The notes under the pieces: generated by a model
The model's input: the letters and a program-made list of their open reading frames with translations, nothing else
What the model was told of the DNA's origin: nothing
Database searches by the model: none
Shown here: positions 1-9,383 of the stretch, piece by piece
Position numbering within the stretch: position 1 is the first letter of the stretch
Layout of the letters: each line of letters opens with the position of its first letter
Assembly: GCA_011947345.1 (NCBI GenBank)
Contig: JAAVTG010000009.1
Coordinates: forward strand, 1 to 29,835
DNA from: Phytophthora quininea
Taxonomy: Eukaryota > Oomycota > Peronosporomycetes > Peronosporales > Peronosporaceae
Reading direction: 5' to 3'
DNA: 29,835 bases
Translations under genes and position numbers: made by a program

Positions 1-704
1 AGAAGCCAGGGTAGATCTCCACACCAGCTTCCTCCGCCTGCTCGCCCAGCCACCGCACGAACTTGCTGAGACTGATGATGTAGTTGCCTTCGTTATGCTT
101 CACACGAGAGTTCAAATCGCAAAGAACGTCAGAATAGGAAAGCTTTCGGTCATAAAACCGAATGACGCCACCCAAGCAGGAAAACAAGATTTCTCACCTC
201 TTCTTGGGGCAGCAGGAAGTGCGGGAGACCGAGCGACTTGGTCTCAGACAGTAGCAGGAACTGGTCTTTGGTCACGGGCGTGTCCAGCGGCGCGCCCAGC
301 TCCTTCCAGTCGGGCAGCAGCTCGTCCAACGCCTTGGGCTCGAACACGTTACCCGAAACAATGTGCGAGCCCACCTCGGACCCTTCTCGACCACGCACAC
401 GGACAGGTCCGTGCCCTTCTCGGCCGAGCTGCTTCATGCGGATCGCGGCCGCGAGGCTCGCGGGGCCGGCGCCGACCTGGCAAGTAGCAAAGATACAAAA
501 GGCAACTCGTCAGGCGGGGCTAAAATTAGAGACGACCATCACTCTGTTCCGCACCAGCAGCACGTCGTAGTCCATGGCCTCGCGCGGTCGTTGAGCATCT
601 CCTGCTCCTCGGGGAGAGCGTGGCCGACGACAGCCAGCGCGACTGGGTCGGCTGGCGCTGGAGAAGCGCAGCTTCGAGTGCAGCGACAGCGAGCGGCGCC
701 ACAT
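1..704 (-). CDS. ETFDH: Electron transfer flavoprotein:ubiquinone oxidoreductase, N-terminal part (runs off left edge)
   Basis: Mitochondrial inner-membrane FAD/4Fe-4S enzyme that passes electrons from reduced ETF to ubiquinone. I read three exons: 704-555, 476-198 and 97-1, with GT-AG introns at 554-477 and 197-98. Exon 1 starts with a basic, Ser/Arg-rich presequence (MWRRSLSLHSKLRF), as expected for mitochondrial import. The spliced exon 1/2 junction gives YDVLLVGAGPASLAAAI, the FAD-binding GxGxxx fold. Exon 2 contains EVGSHIVSGNVFEPKALDEL and the PHFLLPQEE segment typical of the family; exon 3 gives NEGNYIISLSKFVRWLGEQA. The frame is open throughout, but two stretches read more like the family in a neighbouring frame (around 580-640, and 375-430, where SVCVVEKG appears), so pairs of compensating one-base errors are likely. 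The C-terminal two thirds lie outside the window. Confidence 0.88.
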
Positions 705-1927
705 CTTCGGAGGTGTCTTGGGACCACTTGGGCTCGAGCTCGGGATTTCCGCAATGACCGAGCCAAGCCGCACGTCGGGGCGAGGGCAAACGTCACCGAG
801 GTTTTTCAGCTGAAAAACCTCGAGTGGACCATCAGAATGGGCCCGGCGTTGTGCTGGAGTATGCAAGGTGGAGGGGTTGGAAAAGTAGGGAGGATCGGGA
901 GCGCTACATATCTTGTCTTGCTGCGGACGAAGGGCGTTGCTTTCGCAGGGTGGAACCTCGTCGTCAAGCTTTTCCAGCCATACACCTTCAATTATGCGCG
1001 GTGCCTGCGTTGTGTTGAAGGAAAGGATTTGGCCCCGTGTGTGGCGTCGCACCGACCAGTCAGCAAGGGCATCGTTAGACATTGCGGCGGTTAAATGGAA
1101 TTCTGAGCGGGGGTCAGCGATACATTTTGGTGATGACTCCACACGCCGCCAGCAGGCAGCGTGCCGAGGACCAAGCAATTGTAAATGACTGGCGGTCACT
1201 ACGGTTGAAGTGGTCTCTTGAGCCCTGGCGCACTTCGAGTCTTGGCAAGCCATACCCACCAGCTTACGTACACAATTTGGGGACAGTTCGAGCGTCCACC
1301 GGCGCAGTGAGTATTCAACAATACGCGTACCGGAAATTCCCCATCGTCCTCGTCGTGCTGGATGAAATCTGTCATTCTCGACTGGTCGCAAAACAAACGC
1401 TTCTGACGAGCGCAGCCCCCCATCGTGGCGAATTCTGCTGGGCCGTCCAAACTGCAGATTGGATCTCGAGGACGCTCGAGGGGGAAAAGTTTAGCAGCAG
1501 ATCGAGCTCCCTCCAATCGCCAGATTGGACGACTTGAACTTCAAAGGCGCTGGTGGTCATCTCGCACTAGTAGCGAAAAGCAAGCGAGTCCGTAGCAGTA
1601 ACACCGGTAGCCTCAGCTCCATGAGCGTCGATATCCCGGCGCCGGAGGGGACCGGTGCAAAGCGGGTTCGCCGCGTTAAGTCGTCGCTCGCTCACCCGTT
1701 ACCCGTTGACGAGGTGGCACTGTCCGATGGTCTTGCACGGCCGGCGCCCGGCCATGGTCGCCGATCCGAAATGCTGCTTGGATTCGGGAGGCCAGCGTTT
1801 GCGACATAGTAGCATAGTAGACGCGGGTACTATGCGACAGGAGGGGTACAAACGGCGGCGCGTCATCGGCAGGGTACGTGGCCGACGTGAAGCAGATCCG
1901 GACGGGACAGGCTCCATTACAATTCTT
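705..1927. other. Intergenic stretch without a convincing gene
   Basis: About 1.2 kb between the oxidoreductase start and the methyltransferase stop. Open frames of 90-150 codons exist on both strands (for example 1082-1537 + and 1525-1809 +), but none has a recognisable domain or a clear promoter. The first 120 bases hold the oxidoreductase promoter, including a TCATTGC initiator-like site (751-757, minus) and a perfect 26-bp palindrome (797-822). An 8-bp inverted repeat GCATAGTA/TACTATGC lies at 1812-1835. The rest may be relict transposon or plain spacer; I cannot tell. Confidence 0.5.
797..822. repeat. Perfect 26-bp palindrome upstream of the oxidoreductase gene
   Basis: Arms CGAGGTTTTT and AAAAACCTCG flank CAGCTG, with no mismatches. 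It lies 93 bp upstream of the ATG at 704. A related hairpin with the same arm sequence is found at 6911-6932 in another promoter region. Confidence 0.8.
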
Positions 1928-2869
1928 CTACTCGCCTGCAGCGCTACGGCGGGGCTTCTCGAACTTGGCGTGCAGCCAGACACGGTCCATGACAATGTCT
2001 TTGCGGCGGTTGCGCAGTCGAACGGTGCAGTACTCGTTCTCCAGCGCCCGGAACCCGCCGTGCGTCTCGAACAGCTCGGCCAGCGTCTCGCGCGAGAAGA
2101 AGGAGGCCAAGGTGCCGTCGCTGCGGTAGAACAGGCTCGGCCCCAGCTTCTTGGCGTTGCGTCGCATGGCCAAGTCGTACAGTCCGTAGTCGCGGAAGCA
2201 GACGACGCCGCCAGGCCGCAGCGCTTGGAAGATCTTCTGCAGCGTGCGAGCGAATGACTCGGGCGGCAGCGCCGACAGCACGAACACCATGAGCACGACG
2301 TCGACGGACTCGGGCTCGACGCCGTGCAGCTCTTCTTGGGCAATGTCGCACACGAATGCGCGGCACCGCGAGGCGTCGAACGCCGGGTTCTGCTGCAGGA
2401 TGTCGATGGCGTGGGCGCTAAAGTCGCACACCTGGGCGTGCACGTTGGGGCACTTGGCCAGGATCGGGAAGATGGCGCTGCCGTACCCGCAGCCGAGCTC
2501 CAGCACGTGCACCACGCCGTGCTCCAGCTCGCAGAGCTCGGGGTCCTTGACCAAGTAGTTCCGTGGCTTGTAGACCTTGCCTGTAGACGCAAACAACGTC
2601 AAGGTCAAGCGGATGTTGCAGTTAAACCGCCGGAGTAGTTCAACGTGCGGCGTCATGAAATGCAAGGCCTTCAACACCACCTCACCGTTGTTGCGCTGGT
2701 GGAACGCATCCCACTTGTCCTTGGCCTCCTGCGCCAGTTGCTGCTTGTTGAGGAGGTCGTCGCTCAGCACCTCGACATCCTCGCTCTCGCGGCATTCTCG
2801 GGCCAAGTCCTCCCACTCAAAGTCGTGCGAGTGAAGCTGCACGTCCGGCTTGGCCTGCGTGGTCGCCAT
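1928..2869 (-). CDS. METTL2/6/8-like tRNA (m3C) methyltransferase
   Basis: Predicted SAM-dependent methyltransferase that makes 3-methylcytidine in the tRNA anticodon loop (family knowledge). Exons 2869-2686 and 2580-1928 are joined over a 105-bp GT-AG intron; the intron is open in frame, so it can be mistaken for coding sequence. Spliced length is 278 aa. Splicing creates WDAFHQRNNGKVYKPRNYL, the conserved N-terminal motif of the family, which the unspliced reading lacks. SAM motif I is HVLELGCGYGSAIFPIL (about residues 110-125), followed by VDVVLMVFVLSALPPE and the ALRPGGVVCFRDYGLYDLAM segment, then FYRSDGTLASFFS. The start at 2869 is preferred because upstream in-frame codons run through a 12-bp tandem repeat towards the divergent gene at 2943. 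No frame breaks. Confidence 0.88.
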   Translation of the reverse strand: MATTQAKPDVQLHSHDFEWEDLARECRESEDVEVLSDDLLNKQQLAQEAKDKWDAFHQRNNGEVVLKALHFMTPHVELLRRFNCNIRLTLTLFASTGKVYKPRNYLVKDPELCELEHGVVHVLELGCGYGSAIFPILAKCPNVHAQVCDFSAHAIDILQQNPAFDASRCRAFVCDIAQEELHGVEPESVDVVLMVFVLSALPPESFARTLQKIFQALRPGGVVCFRDYGLYDLAMRRNAKKLGPSLFYRSDGTLASFFSRETLAELFETHGGFRALENEYCTVRLRNRRKDIVMDRVWLHAKFEKPRRSAAGE

Positions 2870-2870
2870 T

Positions 2871-2894
2871 GGATGTTCCCCTGGATGTTCCCCT
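2871..2894. repeat. 12-bp tandem repeat, two copies
   Basis: The unit GGATGTTCCCCT occurs twice without spacer directly upstream of the methyltransferase ATG, within its probable 5' leader. Read in frame it would give a repeated Gly-Glu-His-Pro if translation began further upstream. Confidence 0.85.
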
Positions 2895-2942
2895 GTATTT
2901 AACGCCCAGGAGTCACTATTGAAATCCACGCGGAACTGACTG

Positions 2943-3663
2943 ATGGCGGATGCTGGCGCAGCAGACAAGGTGGACAAACCGAGCAAGAAGAAGCGCAGCA
3001 TCGGCAAGAGGAAGGCCAGCGAGAAAAGCAACAAGAAGGATGAGACTCCGTTTGGCGCCGTGAAGCTCGAGGATGCTAACGCGCCCAGGAAGGGCCACGT
3101 GGTGTGGGTGAGCCAAGTGCCTCCGTCGCTGTGTGCCAGTGAACACACTGTGAGAGACCTCTTCGGAGAGTACGGGATGCTGCTGTCCATTAAGGTGAGT
3201 CGCCGCAACCACAACTGTCTTTGGAAACGTCATTCCTGATGGCTCTTAATGCAGATCCACCACAATTTCGTGGACATGTCCGTGGGCGGATTCCTGTACT
3301 TGGAGTACTCATCGAAGCAGGAGGCTGAGACGGCTGTAGTTGCTGTGAAAGAGCAACGAGTGGGTGGTGCCATTGAGGATTCAAGGTCAAGCAGTCGGGG
3401 GGCCGAGAACTCTCGTCGGGATGAAAGCGGAGATGGGGTTGGGTCGTGGAGACCCTCAAGTCAATGTGGACGAGGAGATTCGAGACTTGCTGCTGGGCAG
3501 ACGACAAGTGAACCGCTTCTCGCAGCAGACCGAGAACAACGGCATGGATGAGGAAGATATGATGCTGCAGAGTCTATCGCAGCATTCCTTCCCCTCTTCA
3601 CAGCCGCGGAAGAAGAGGAAAAGAGCAAGAAGGCGTCCAAGCATTCCCAGGGTTGAGTGGTAA
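2943..3663 (+). CDS. RRM-domain (probably nucleolar) RNA-binding protein
   Basis: Starts 73 bp from the divergent methyltransferase, so the two share a promoter region. Exon 1 (2943-3194) encodes a Lys/Ser-rich basic N-terminus (KPSKKKRSIGKRK), suggesting nuclear or nucleolar import, then HVVWVSQVPP, an RNP2-like strand, and VRDLFGEYGMLLSIK. A 60-bp GT-AG intron (3195-3254) splits the RRM; exon 2 continues with SVGGFLYLEYSSKQEAETAV, an RNP1-like strand and helix. After about 3365 the frame must shift once to reach the likely C-terminus (DEEIRDLLLGRRQ, then KKRKRARRR) ending at TAA 3661-3663. The layout recalls ABT1/ESF2- or RRP7-type rRNA-processing proteins, but I cannot choose between them. 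The stop codon is directly adjacent to the stop of the convergent gene. Confidence 0.7.
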
Positions 3664-6600
3664 TTAACTTAGTCGTGACGACGAACGCTTCTCCTTCATT
3701 CGACGCAGTAGCAGCTGCATGCGTGCGCTAGACGAACAAGTGCATGTTGTGTGTTCACAGGTTGGGCAGGGCTGCAATTTGGGTTTCTTGTTGGGGAGGG
3801 TGTGATGGTCGTTTACGGCATTACGGCGTCGCGGAGTTACGCTTCCTGGGGCCTCATTGCTGCGTACGGAAGATGCCGTGTCGTCATTGTCTCCATCAGC
3901 GGTGCCCGAGGATAATTCGTCCGAGCTCGAAGGAAGCTCATCCACCTCGAAGCCTTCGTCGCCAGAGCCATCGTCCCAGTCATCTTCGCTATCGCCGTGT
4001 CCAGCAGTGGCGCTTCCGTCATTACTTGCTTCACACGGCAACAAGTTGCTTCTGTTGGTATAACTGACACCGAGTGGCGCAACAAGTGTTGTTAGAACTT
4101 TCCGCTTTGGGCGCTTGGTCACGGATCGCTGTGGCAAGTCTGAAGTTGCTGAAGCTGTAGAGTCTAAAGACTCTTCCCCACGATGCGCCGCTCTAGAGCA
4201 GCAATAGCTCGTTTCATGCGTTCATTGCCTGGTTGTCCGAGATTCTGGAGGCGAAGAGGATGATGAATGCGCTGGGAGGATGTTTTTGCTCGCCGAGGCT
4301 GTAGACTGAGACTGTGCTTGCTGTGGTGATTGCGAAGGCGTTATGATCGACTCGCCGCTCTCAACTGATTGATCATCCGAGTTGGAGACCAACGTATCGT
4401 GCTCAATAGTATCGACACTTCCTTCATCATCATCCTCATCACCGTCAGCGGTATCATCGTTGTCATCATCGCTCAGCTCCATTTGCTCAAAGTCCGAATC
4501 GCTATCAGACGACAGTAACTCGTCATGTTCGTAGTCGCTGTCATCCTCCTCTTCATCGCCGTCACCGCCGCCTTTTCCGACACCGGATTGTCAAGTGGTG
4601 TACTTGACTGGTTGAATGCTGTGCCCTCGATCTGTGCAGTCGTTCCTACAGCAGTCATCTCCAATGGCGCATGCATGTCAATAGGAAGGGCTCCTTGGAC
4701 GCCACCAAGAGACTGGGTGAGATTGTAAAGCCCTTCCGGCAGTAGCCCGTCCGACGACACATCGATGTCTGCAACCGCGGTAGTGTCGTCATGACTGACG
4801 TTTTGCTTTCATTCTGTTCATCCATGAATGACGGCCAATTATGCTTGCATGTCGAATTAAGAAGTGTCGCGGGACTGATAAACGACCAAGACGAAAAAAC
4901 AGAGCTGGGTGCAGGTTCTTCACCTTGCAGGAATCAGCATCAGCCTCGGTTTCCCAGCATCGGCAGTACTAGGAGGATCCCAAATCCCCGACCGAGTTGC
5001 TGAAGCTGCAGAGCGGCATCAAACTTTGCCATCTCTGCCTCTCCCCGTTGTCGCGCCACCCTCTCTCGTAGTTTGTCTTCTAGATACTCCTTCATAGCAA
5101 CGGCCAAGTCCAGCGAGTTATCGTCCGGGGCCACTAGCCCAACCTCTGCAAGCTCAGCCCGGAACTTTGCCGTGATTCGTTCCCATCGTTTCCTGATTTG
5201 AAGACGACTGCGGTGCGGGAGGTAACTTTTGCTAGCTTTGCAAAGTGGTGTTTTTCATCGTGCAGCTCGACGAGACCGCGCGCAATCCGAACGTCTTCTT
5301 CGAGCAACCACCCTGTCCCACCAACTTGCGAAGATTGTTGGAAAAAGGGTTAACAGCACCTTTGCCAGACTTCTTACGAGTGAGATACTTGTATCGTTGT
5401 CGAATGTGCTGGGGGTTCTTGAGTGGTAGGAAGTGTTTTTGAATCTGTTGCCACGACTCGGTGTGAGTTCCAAACCTCTTCACGCCGTCAGCTAACAAAG
5501 AATCCTCGCTCATACTAAACCCCTTCTGTGTTTTCTTTCGCTTCTTCGCGGACAGCAAGTGCGTGTCAAGCTGCAGCATCTGCTCTTGAATGGCATGATT
5601 GCGTTCTTCAAGAGAGCAACCGCGAGCAAACGTGGCAGACAGTTCATCAACCGTTTGAGACCCGACAAGTTCAAACATGGACGGATGCGCTACTGCAGCA
5701 TGTGCAGCAGTGAGTGACCTCGTGACACGTCGTAAAGCCAGCAGGTTTTCGGTGGTGTTGCTGCCGCTCATCTCAATAGTCGATGATAACTCATCACGCG
5801 GTGTGCTTGCATCTCTACTGGTGTGAGAACTCTCAACTTCCGCAGGAGTGCTCGCTCCGGTTGGTGCTGGATTCAACTTGGACAGCAGAGTGTTCTTATA
5901 CCGAAGCGCTTTCTCTCCTCGCAGTTGAAGCTCCTCGATCATTGCCCGACACTCCGTTAGCGCCGGTGTTGGTGCCCCTTAGCCAGTAAATGATAGCTCT
6001 GCAGTAGTAACTGCAGGTGCTTGTGCATCTGAGACGCAAGTTGAATACACTGCTCCTGCGTCACTGCTCCGTGTCTCCCCTTAAAAGCAGGCTTTGTAGT
6101 TTCCACTTGTAATGTGTTTTGCGCCCCCGCATTAGCTGCAGACAGCTTCATTTTTGTCCCTTTTCTTCCAGCACTGGCAACGAAGCAACAACTTCATTTC
6201 CTTTGACTTCCTTGTCTTTTGGTTCATCTTTTCTTGGCTCCAGAGTCTTCACTACTCCTGGTGCTTTGGGGAACGCCATGTGTGTCGAGTCTAGCAGCAG
6301 ATCGGTGAGCTCCTTTTTGGAGATGCCTCTCCTGGCCTCGTCATCTTCGTGGTCGTCATCGTCTTCCTCGGGACAGTACTCCTCGTCCTCCTCGTCCAGG
6401 AACGACAAGTTCACCTGCTCGTTGGGCAGCAGAGACGACAGGAAGCGCTGGTACTCGCGGTCCTCCTCGGTCTCCGGAGCTGTCTGTACCAGTCAAAACA
6501 GATCACACATCCGGCGGACACGCGCCCAGAGAACGCCAGCATTTTGCGTCAACAATCTTCGTCAAAAATACCATTTTCATGGCGCCATAAACTACAAAGT

Positions 6601-6830
6601 TGCCTTTTCTGGCGCCAAGCAAACTGAATTTTGGATTTGGCGCCAAAAGTAACGACATAAAAGGAGCAAAAATAACGCACCAGATCGAGTGCGGTGTCCG
6701 GGAGCGACGCCTCCAGCGTGTCGATGGGCACGTCCACGAGCGAGAACTTGGTCCTGGTGCGTGTGGCGATGGTGTCTACGTCCTCATGGTCTCCCTCGCT
6801 GGCTGCAGGCGCCAGACCCTCTTCCTCCAT
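3664..6830 (-). CDS. GON4L-like acidic protein with two SANT/Myb domains (chromatin/transcription regulator)
   Basis: Exon 1 runs 6830-6680 and a 196-bp GT-AG intron spans 6679-6484. The remaining 2.8 kb reads as one exon of roughly 990 codons if about ten single-base breaks are ignored. Order: acidic N-terminus (MEEEGLAPAASEGDHEDVD); TEEDREYQRFLSSLLP; FLDEEDEEYCPEEDDDD; ISKKELTDLLLDS; a VTQEQCIQLASQMHKHLQL helix near 6070; a first SANT repeat (about 5520-5380, FSMSEDSLLADGVKRFG with W and RQRYKYL); a second (about 5310-5185, LLEEDVRIARGLVELH, LQIRKRWERI); then Ser/Asp/Glu-rich disorder and a basic Cys-containing tail. This order matches the GON4L/YARP/Mute family of nuclear co-repressors (inference). 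Most breaks fall at short homopolymers, e.g. near 6155, 5975, 5322, 5245 and 4575, pointing to sequence errors rather than a dead gene. Confidence 0.68.
6580..6648. repeat. Three degenerate ~29-bp repeats centred on GGCGCC, in the first intron of the GON4L-like gene
   Basis: GGCGCC occurs at 6581, 6611 and 6639, each embedded in TTTTC-like and CAA-like flanks. The third is the palindrome TTTGGCGCCAAA (6636-6647), a double E2F-type consensus. Possible intronic enhancer; function not shown. Confidence 0.5.
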
Positions 6831-6844
6831 AGTCAAAATATCAC

Positions 6845-6886
6845 TTGGCGCGCTGATAGAAATCTGGTTCAAGCTCAGCGCCAAAA
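6845..6886. promoter_or_regulatory. Two E2F-like sites between the GON4L-like gene and the ribonucleotide reductase
   Basis: TTGGCGCG at 6845-6852 and GCGCCAAAA at 878-886 of the 6 kb block (6878-6886; TTTTGGCGC on the other strand) match the E2F consensus TTTSSCGC. They lie in the 221-bp gap between two divergent ATGs (6830 and 7052). E2F control of ribonucleotide reductase is well known in animals and plants; here it is inference. Confidence 0.5.
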
Positions 6887-6910
6887 GCAAGAATCTGCGA
6901 CGTGTGAGAA

Positions 6911-6932
6911 CGAGGTTTTCCATAAAACCTCG
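6911..6932. repeat. Hairpin CGAGGTTTT-CCAT-AAAACCTCG in the divergent promoter
   Basis: Perfect 9-bp arms with a 4-base loop, about 80 bp upstream of the GON4L-like ATG and 120 bp upstream of the reductase ATG. Same arm sequence as the palindrome at 797-822. Confidence 0.75.
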
Positions 6933-6994
6933 CAAGAACGTCAGCAAAGCTGCGAAACGGCACCATAGACAGTCGTAAGTGCATGCTCGTTGCA

Positions 6995-7012
6995 GCTCAT
7001 TGTGCATTTTGC
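6995..7012 (+). promoter_or_regulatory. Oomycete core promoter (Inr + FPR) of the ribonucleotide reductase
   Basis: GCTCATTGTGCATTTTGC matches the oomycete 16-nt core GCTCATTYYNCAWTTT with one difference, and the FPR element CATTTTGC (7005-7012) is a perfect MAWTTTNC. It sits 40-57 bp before the ATG at 7052. Transcription starting here excludes the in-frame upstream ATG at 6983. Confidence 0.75.
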
Positions 7013-7051
7013 GAGCTAGTCTCCAAGCGATTTACCCTGCAAAAGGCTCCT

Positions 7052-8238
7052 ATGACTTCCAATCCGACGCCAGCCAGCGTGGTGAACGCTGCAACCGAGT
7101 CCAATAAGATCACGAGCGACCCGACGACCTCGTCCATCTACATGAGCATGGAGTTCCCCGACTACCAGCCCTTCGCGCTGGACAAGAGCTTTGTGGCCGA
7201 CTTCCAGGACAAGACGCCGCCCTTTGGCTTTAACGGCCTGGGCGAGCTCGTGTACATGAGGACGTACTCGCGCGTCAAGACTGACGGCACCAAGGAGCGC
7301 TGGTTCGAGACTGTCGAGCGGGTCGTTAACGACACCTTCAACATGCAGAAGAAGTGGCAGCAGCAGTTGGGCCAGCCATGGAACCAAGAGGAGACGGCGC
7401 ACACTGCCCAGGAAATGTACTCGCGTATTTTCCGGATGAAATTCACGCCGCTCGGACGTGGTCTTTGGGCCATGGGATCTCCAATCACCGAGGACCGCGG
7501 GCTGTATGCGGCATTGAACAACTGCGCCTTCGTTTCCACGGCCGACATCCTGGAGCTAGACAGCCCTGTGGGGCCCTTTTGCTTCTTGATGGAGGCAGCC
7601 ATGCTTAGTGTGGGAGTTGGATTCGACACCAAAGGCGCTGGCAAGGTATTGGTACAGGGCTGCGACGAGACTCAGACGAAAGTGTACGCTGTCCCGGACT
7701 CCCGTGAAGGTTGGGTCGAGTCGGTGAAGCTGCTGCTGGAGGCACACTTCCTGCACCAGCCTGCTCTCAAGTTCGATTATTCTCTGATCAGACCTGCTGG
7801 AGCGCCGATCAAGGGGTTTGGCGGTATCAGTTCGGGTCCTGGGTCTCTTACTGCGCTGCACGAAGCAATTGACTCCGTCTTGAAGCCCCTGGTTGGTAAA
7901 CTGCTGACAGCTCGCAGGATTGTCGACATTCAAAATCAAATTGGTGTGTGTGTAGTCTCAGGAAATGTTCGTCGCACAGCCGAGATCGCCTTTGGCGACT
8001 ACAACGACGAGGAATACGTCGACCTCAAAAACTACGAGAGGAACCCGGACCGCGCTGCGTACGGCTGGACGTCGAAAACAGTATTTTCGCGGATCTCGGC
8101 ATGGACTACAAACCGATTGCCGAGCGTACCGTGCGGAATGGCGAGCCGGGGTTTGCTTGGCTGGAGAACATGCGCAATTACGGCCGCATGAACGGTGTAA
8201 GGACGACCGCGACCGCAACGCGTCCGGCGGCAACCCGT
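7052..8238 (+). pseudogene. Class II (adenosylcobalamin-dependent) ribonucleoside-triphosphate reductase, 5' part, interrupted
   Basis: Reduces ribonucleotides to deoxyribonucleotides for DNA synthesis, using a 5'-deoxyadenosyl radical from cobalamin and a protein thiyl radical. The start is ATG 7052 (MTSNPTPASVV), just after the core promoter. Diagnostic segments are RTYSRVKTDGTKERWFETV, LGRGLWAMGSP, ALNNCAFVST (counterpart of redox Cys119 in the Lactobacillus leichmannii enzyme), AAMLSVGVGFDTKGAG, GPGSLTALHEAIDS and VVSGNVRRTAEIAFGD. Two one-base losses are evident: AAAA at 8075-8078 and GG at 8194-8195, each restored by one extra base of the same run. The reading then gives ASGGNP and stops abruptly at 8238 where the retroelement begins. 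The rest of the gene resumes at 16492. Type is given as pseudogene because of the insertion, not the small indels. Confidence 0.88.
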
Positions 8239-8243
8239 TTTCC

Positions 8244-9383
8244 TCACGCGTCCAGTTCTTGAGAGGGGCAATTTGTTTTTATTGCGTTGGCTTTGTGTTG
8301 GCTTTGCGTAGCAAACTCGAGGGCGTGCCTAGCGACCCCCAATATGTTGCTTGGCCGCCGTTGAGTTTGATGAGTGAAGACCATGCGCCTCGACAGATCT
8401 GATGTCGAAGCCGCCGATTGTAGTGGATATTCCTCGAAACAATGTGATACCCAGCGGCCCAGAATTTTGATCGACATGCTGTCTGCTTTCCCGGACAGAA
8501 GCGCGGTGGCTCCACCGCTTCGCAATGAATGGGTCAAGTATTTAGTTGAGTCGACACCCGCTCGGCTTGCCGTTGTCTTGAGGGCTTTGGATGCTGTTTC
8601 TGCTGTCAAGTCTTCACAAAGATGCTCGTGGCTCGTAACTCCAAGTTCCCTACGTGCTTGAAGCACGAACTGGACAGAGTGATCGGTCGCCAGACTGATG
8701 CATCGTCCTCCACGCTCCGCGTCCATATTGATCATTCTTCGCACCACTTAATCCAATTGTCACTGAAGACGCAACGTCCGCCGATGTCAAGTTGCCGCGA
8801 GCATCCGTGAAAAACGCGTCTTGTGTCTTGAGGCAATAGGAGTGCCGATAACGTCCAACCACCAGATATTCAGAACGTCGCAACAGGAAGAAGCAGCCGA
8901 GAAGCACGCTGCCCCAGAGTAGACGGTCTCGAGGGCGGTTCAATTGCAGGGACCGACGAAGAATCCGGAGAAATGCGGGCGTCACGGGCAGCTTCTTCTT
9001 GGTGGGATCGGATAGACGTTTAAGGCCTTGCAATAGCACCTTGAGAAGGGGTGAACGAGATAGGTCGACGTCCAAAATCTGCGGTGATACCAAAACACGC
9101 TCGAAAGCTTTGACTGTATCGTCGGGTACTGATTGCCGCGGCCGGATGGGTTCCAGCCATACTTCCAGAGGTAGATTGCGATATATGCCAATTTGTTGGA
9201 GCTTGACCGACCTGTCTTCGCTAACCACGGTGACCATCGCATGAACCGGGAAAATGTTCTCCATTGACTCCAGTGAGCACGATACTTGCGCGTTGTAGTC
9301 CCTGCGAGGGCCGCACTGCACAAAGTCGCTCCCACACCTTCAAGAGATCGTCGAAGGGTGGACGTACTTGTACCTGTAGCCAT
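8244..9383 (-). CDS. Tyrosine recombinase (YR) of the retroelement
   Basis: Site-specific recombinase thought to integrate a circular DNA copy. It begins at ATG 9383, overlapping the RNase H reading by 44 bp. The N-terminal SAM-like core-binding part contains AGTTTRKYRAHWSQW; the catalytic part shows the first Arg in LGCFFLLRRSEYLVV, the HxxR box in LTHSLRSGGATALL, and W plus the nucleophile Tyr in GRWVSHCFEEY. The reading needs two frame shifts (near 9270-9290 and 8750) that cancel out, so the active-site residues are all present. It ends at TGA 8246-8244, only five bases before the junction with the reductase gene. Confidence 0.82.

Noticed and set aside
2581..2685. Coding reading through the methyltransferase intron
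   Set aside because: The segment is open in frame but has good GT-AG borders; only splicing restores the conserved NNGK-x2-KPRNYL motif.
6983..7051. In-frame upstream ATG for the ribonucleotide reductase
   Set aside because: It lies upstream of the Inr/FPR core promoter at 6995-7012, so it should not be in the mRNA; the added residues do not resemble the family.
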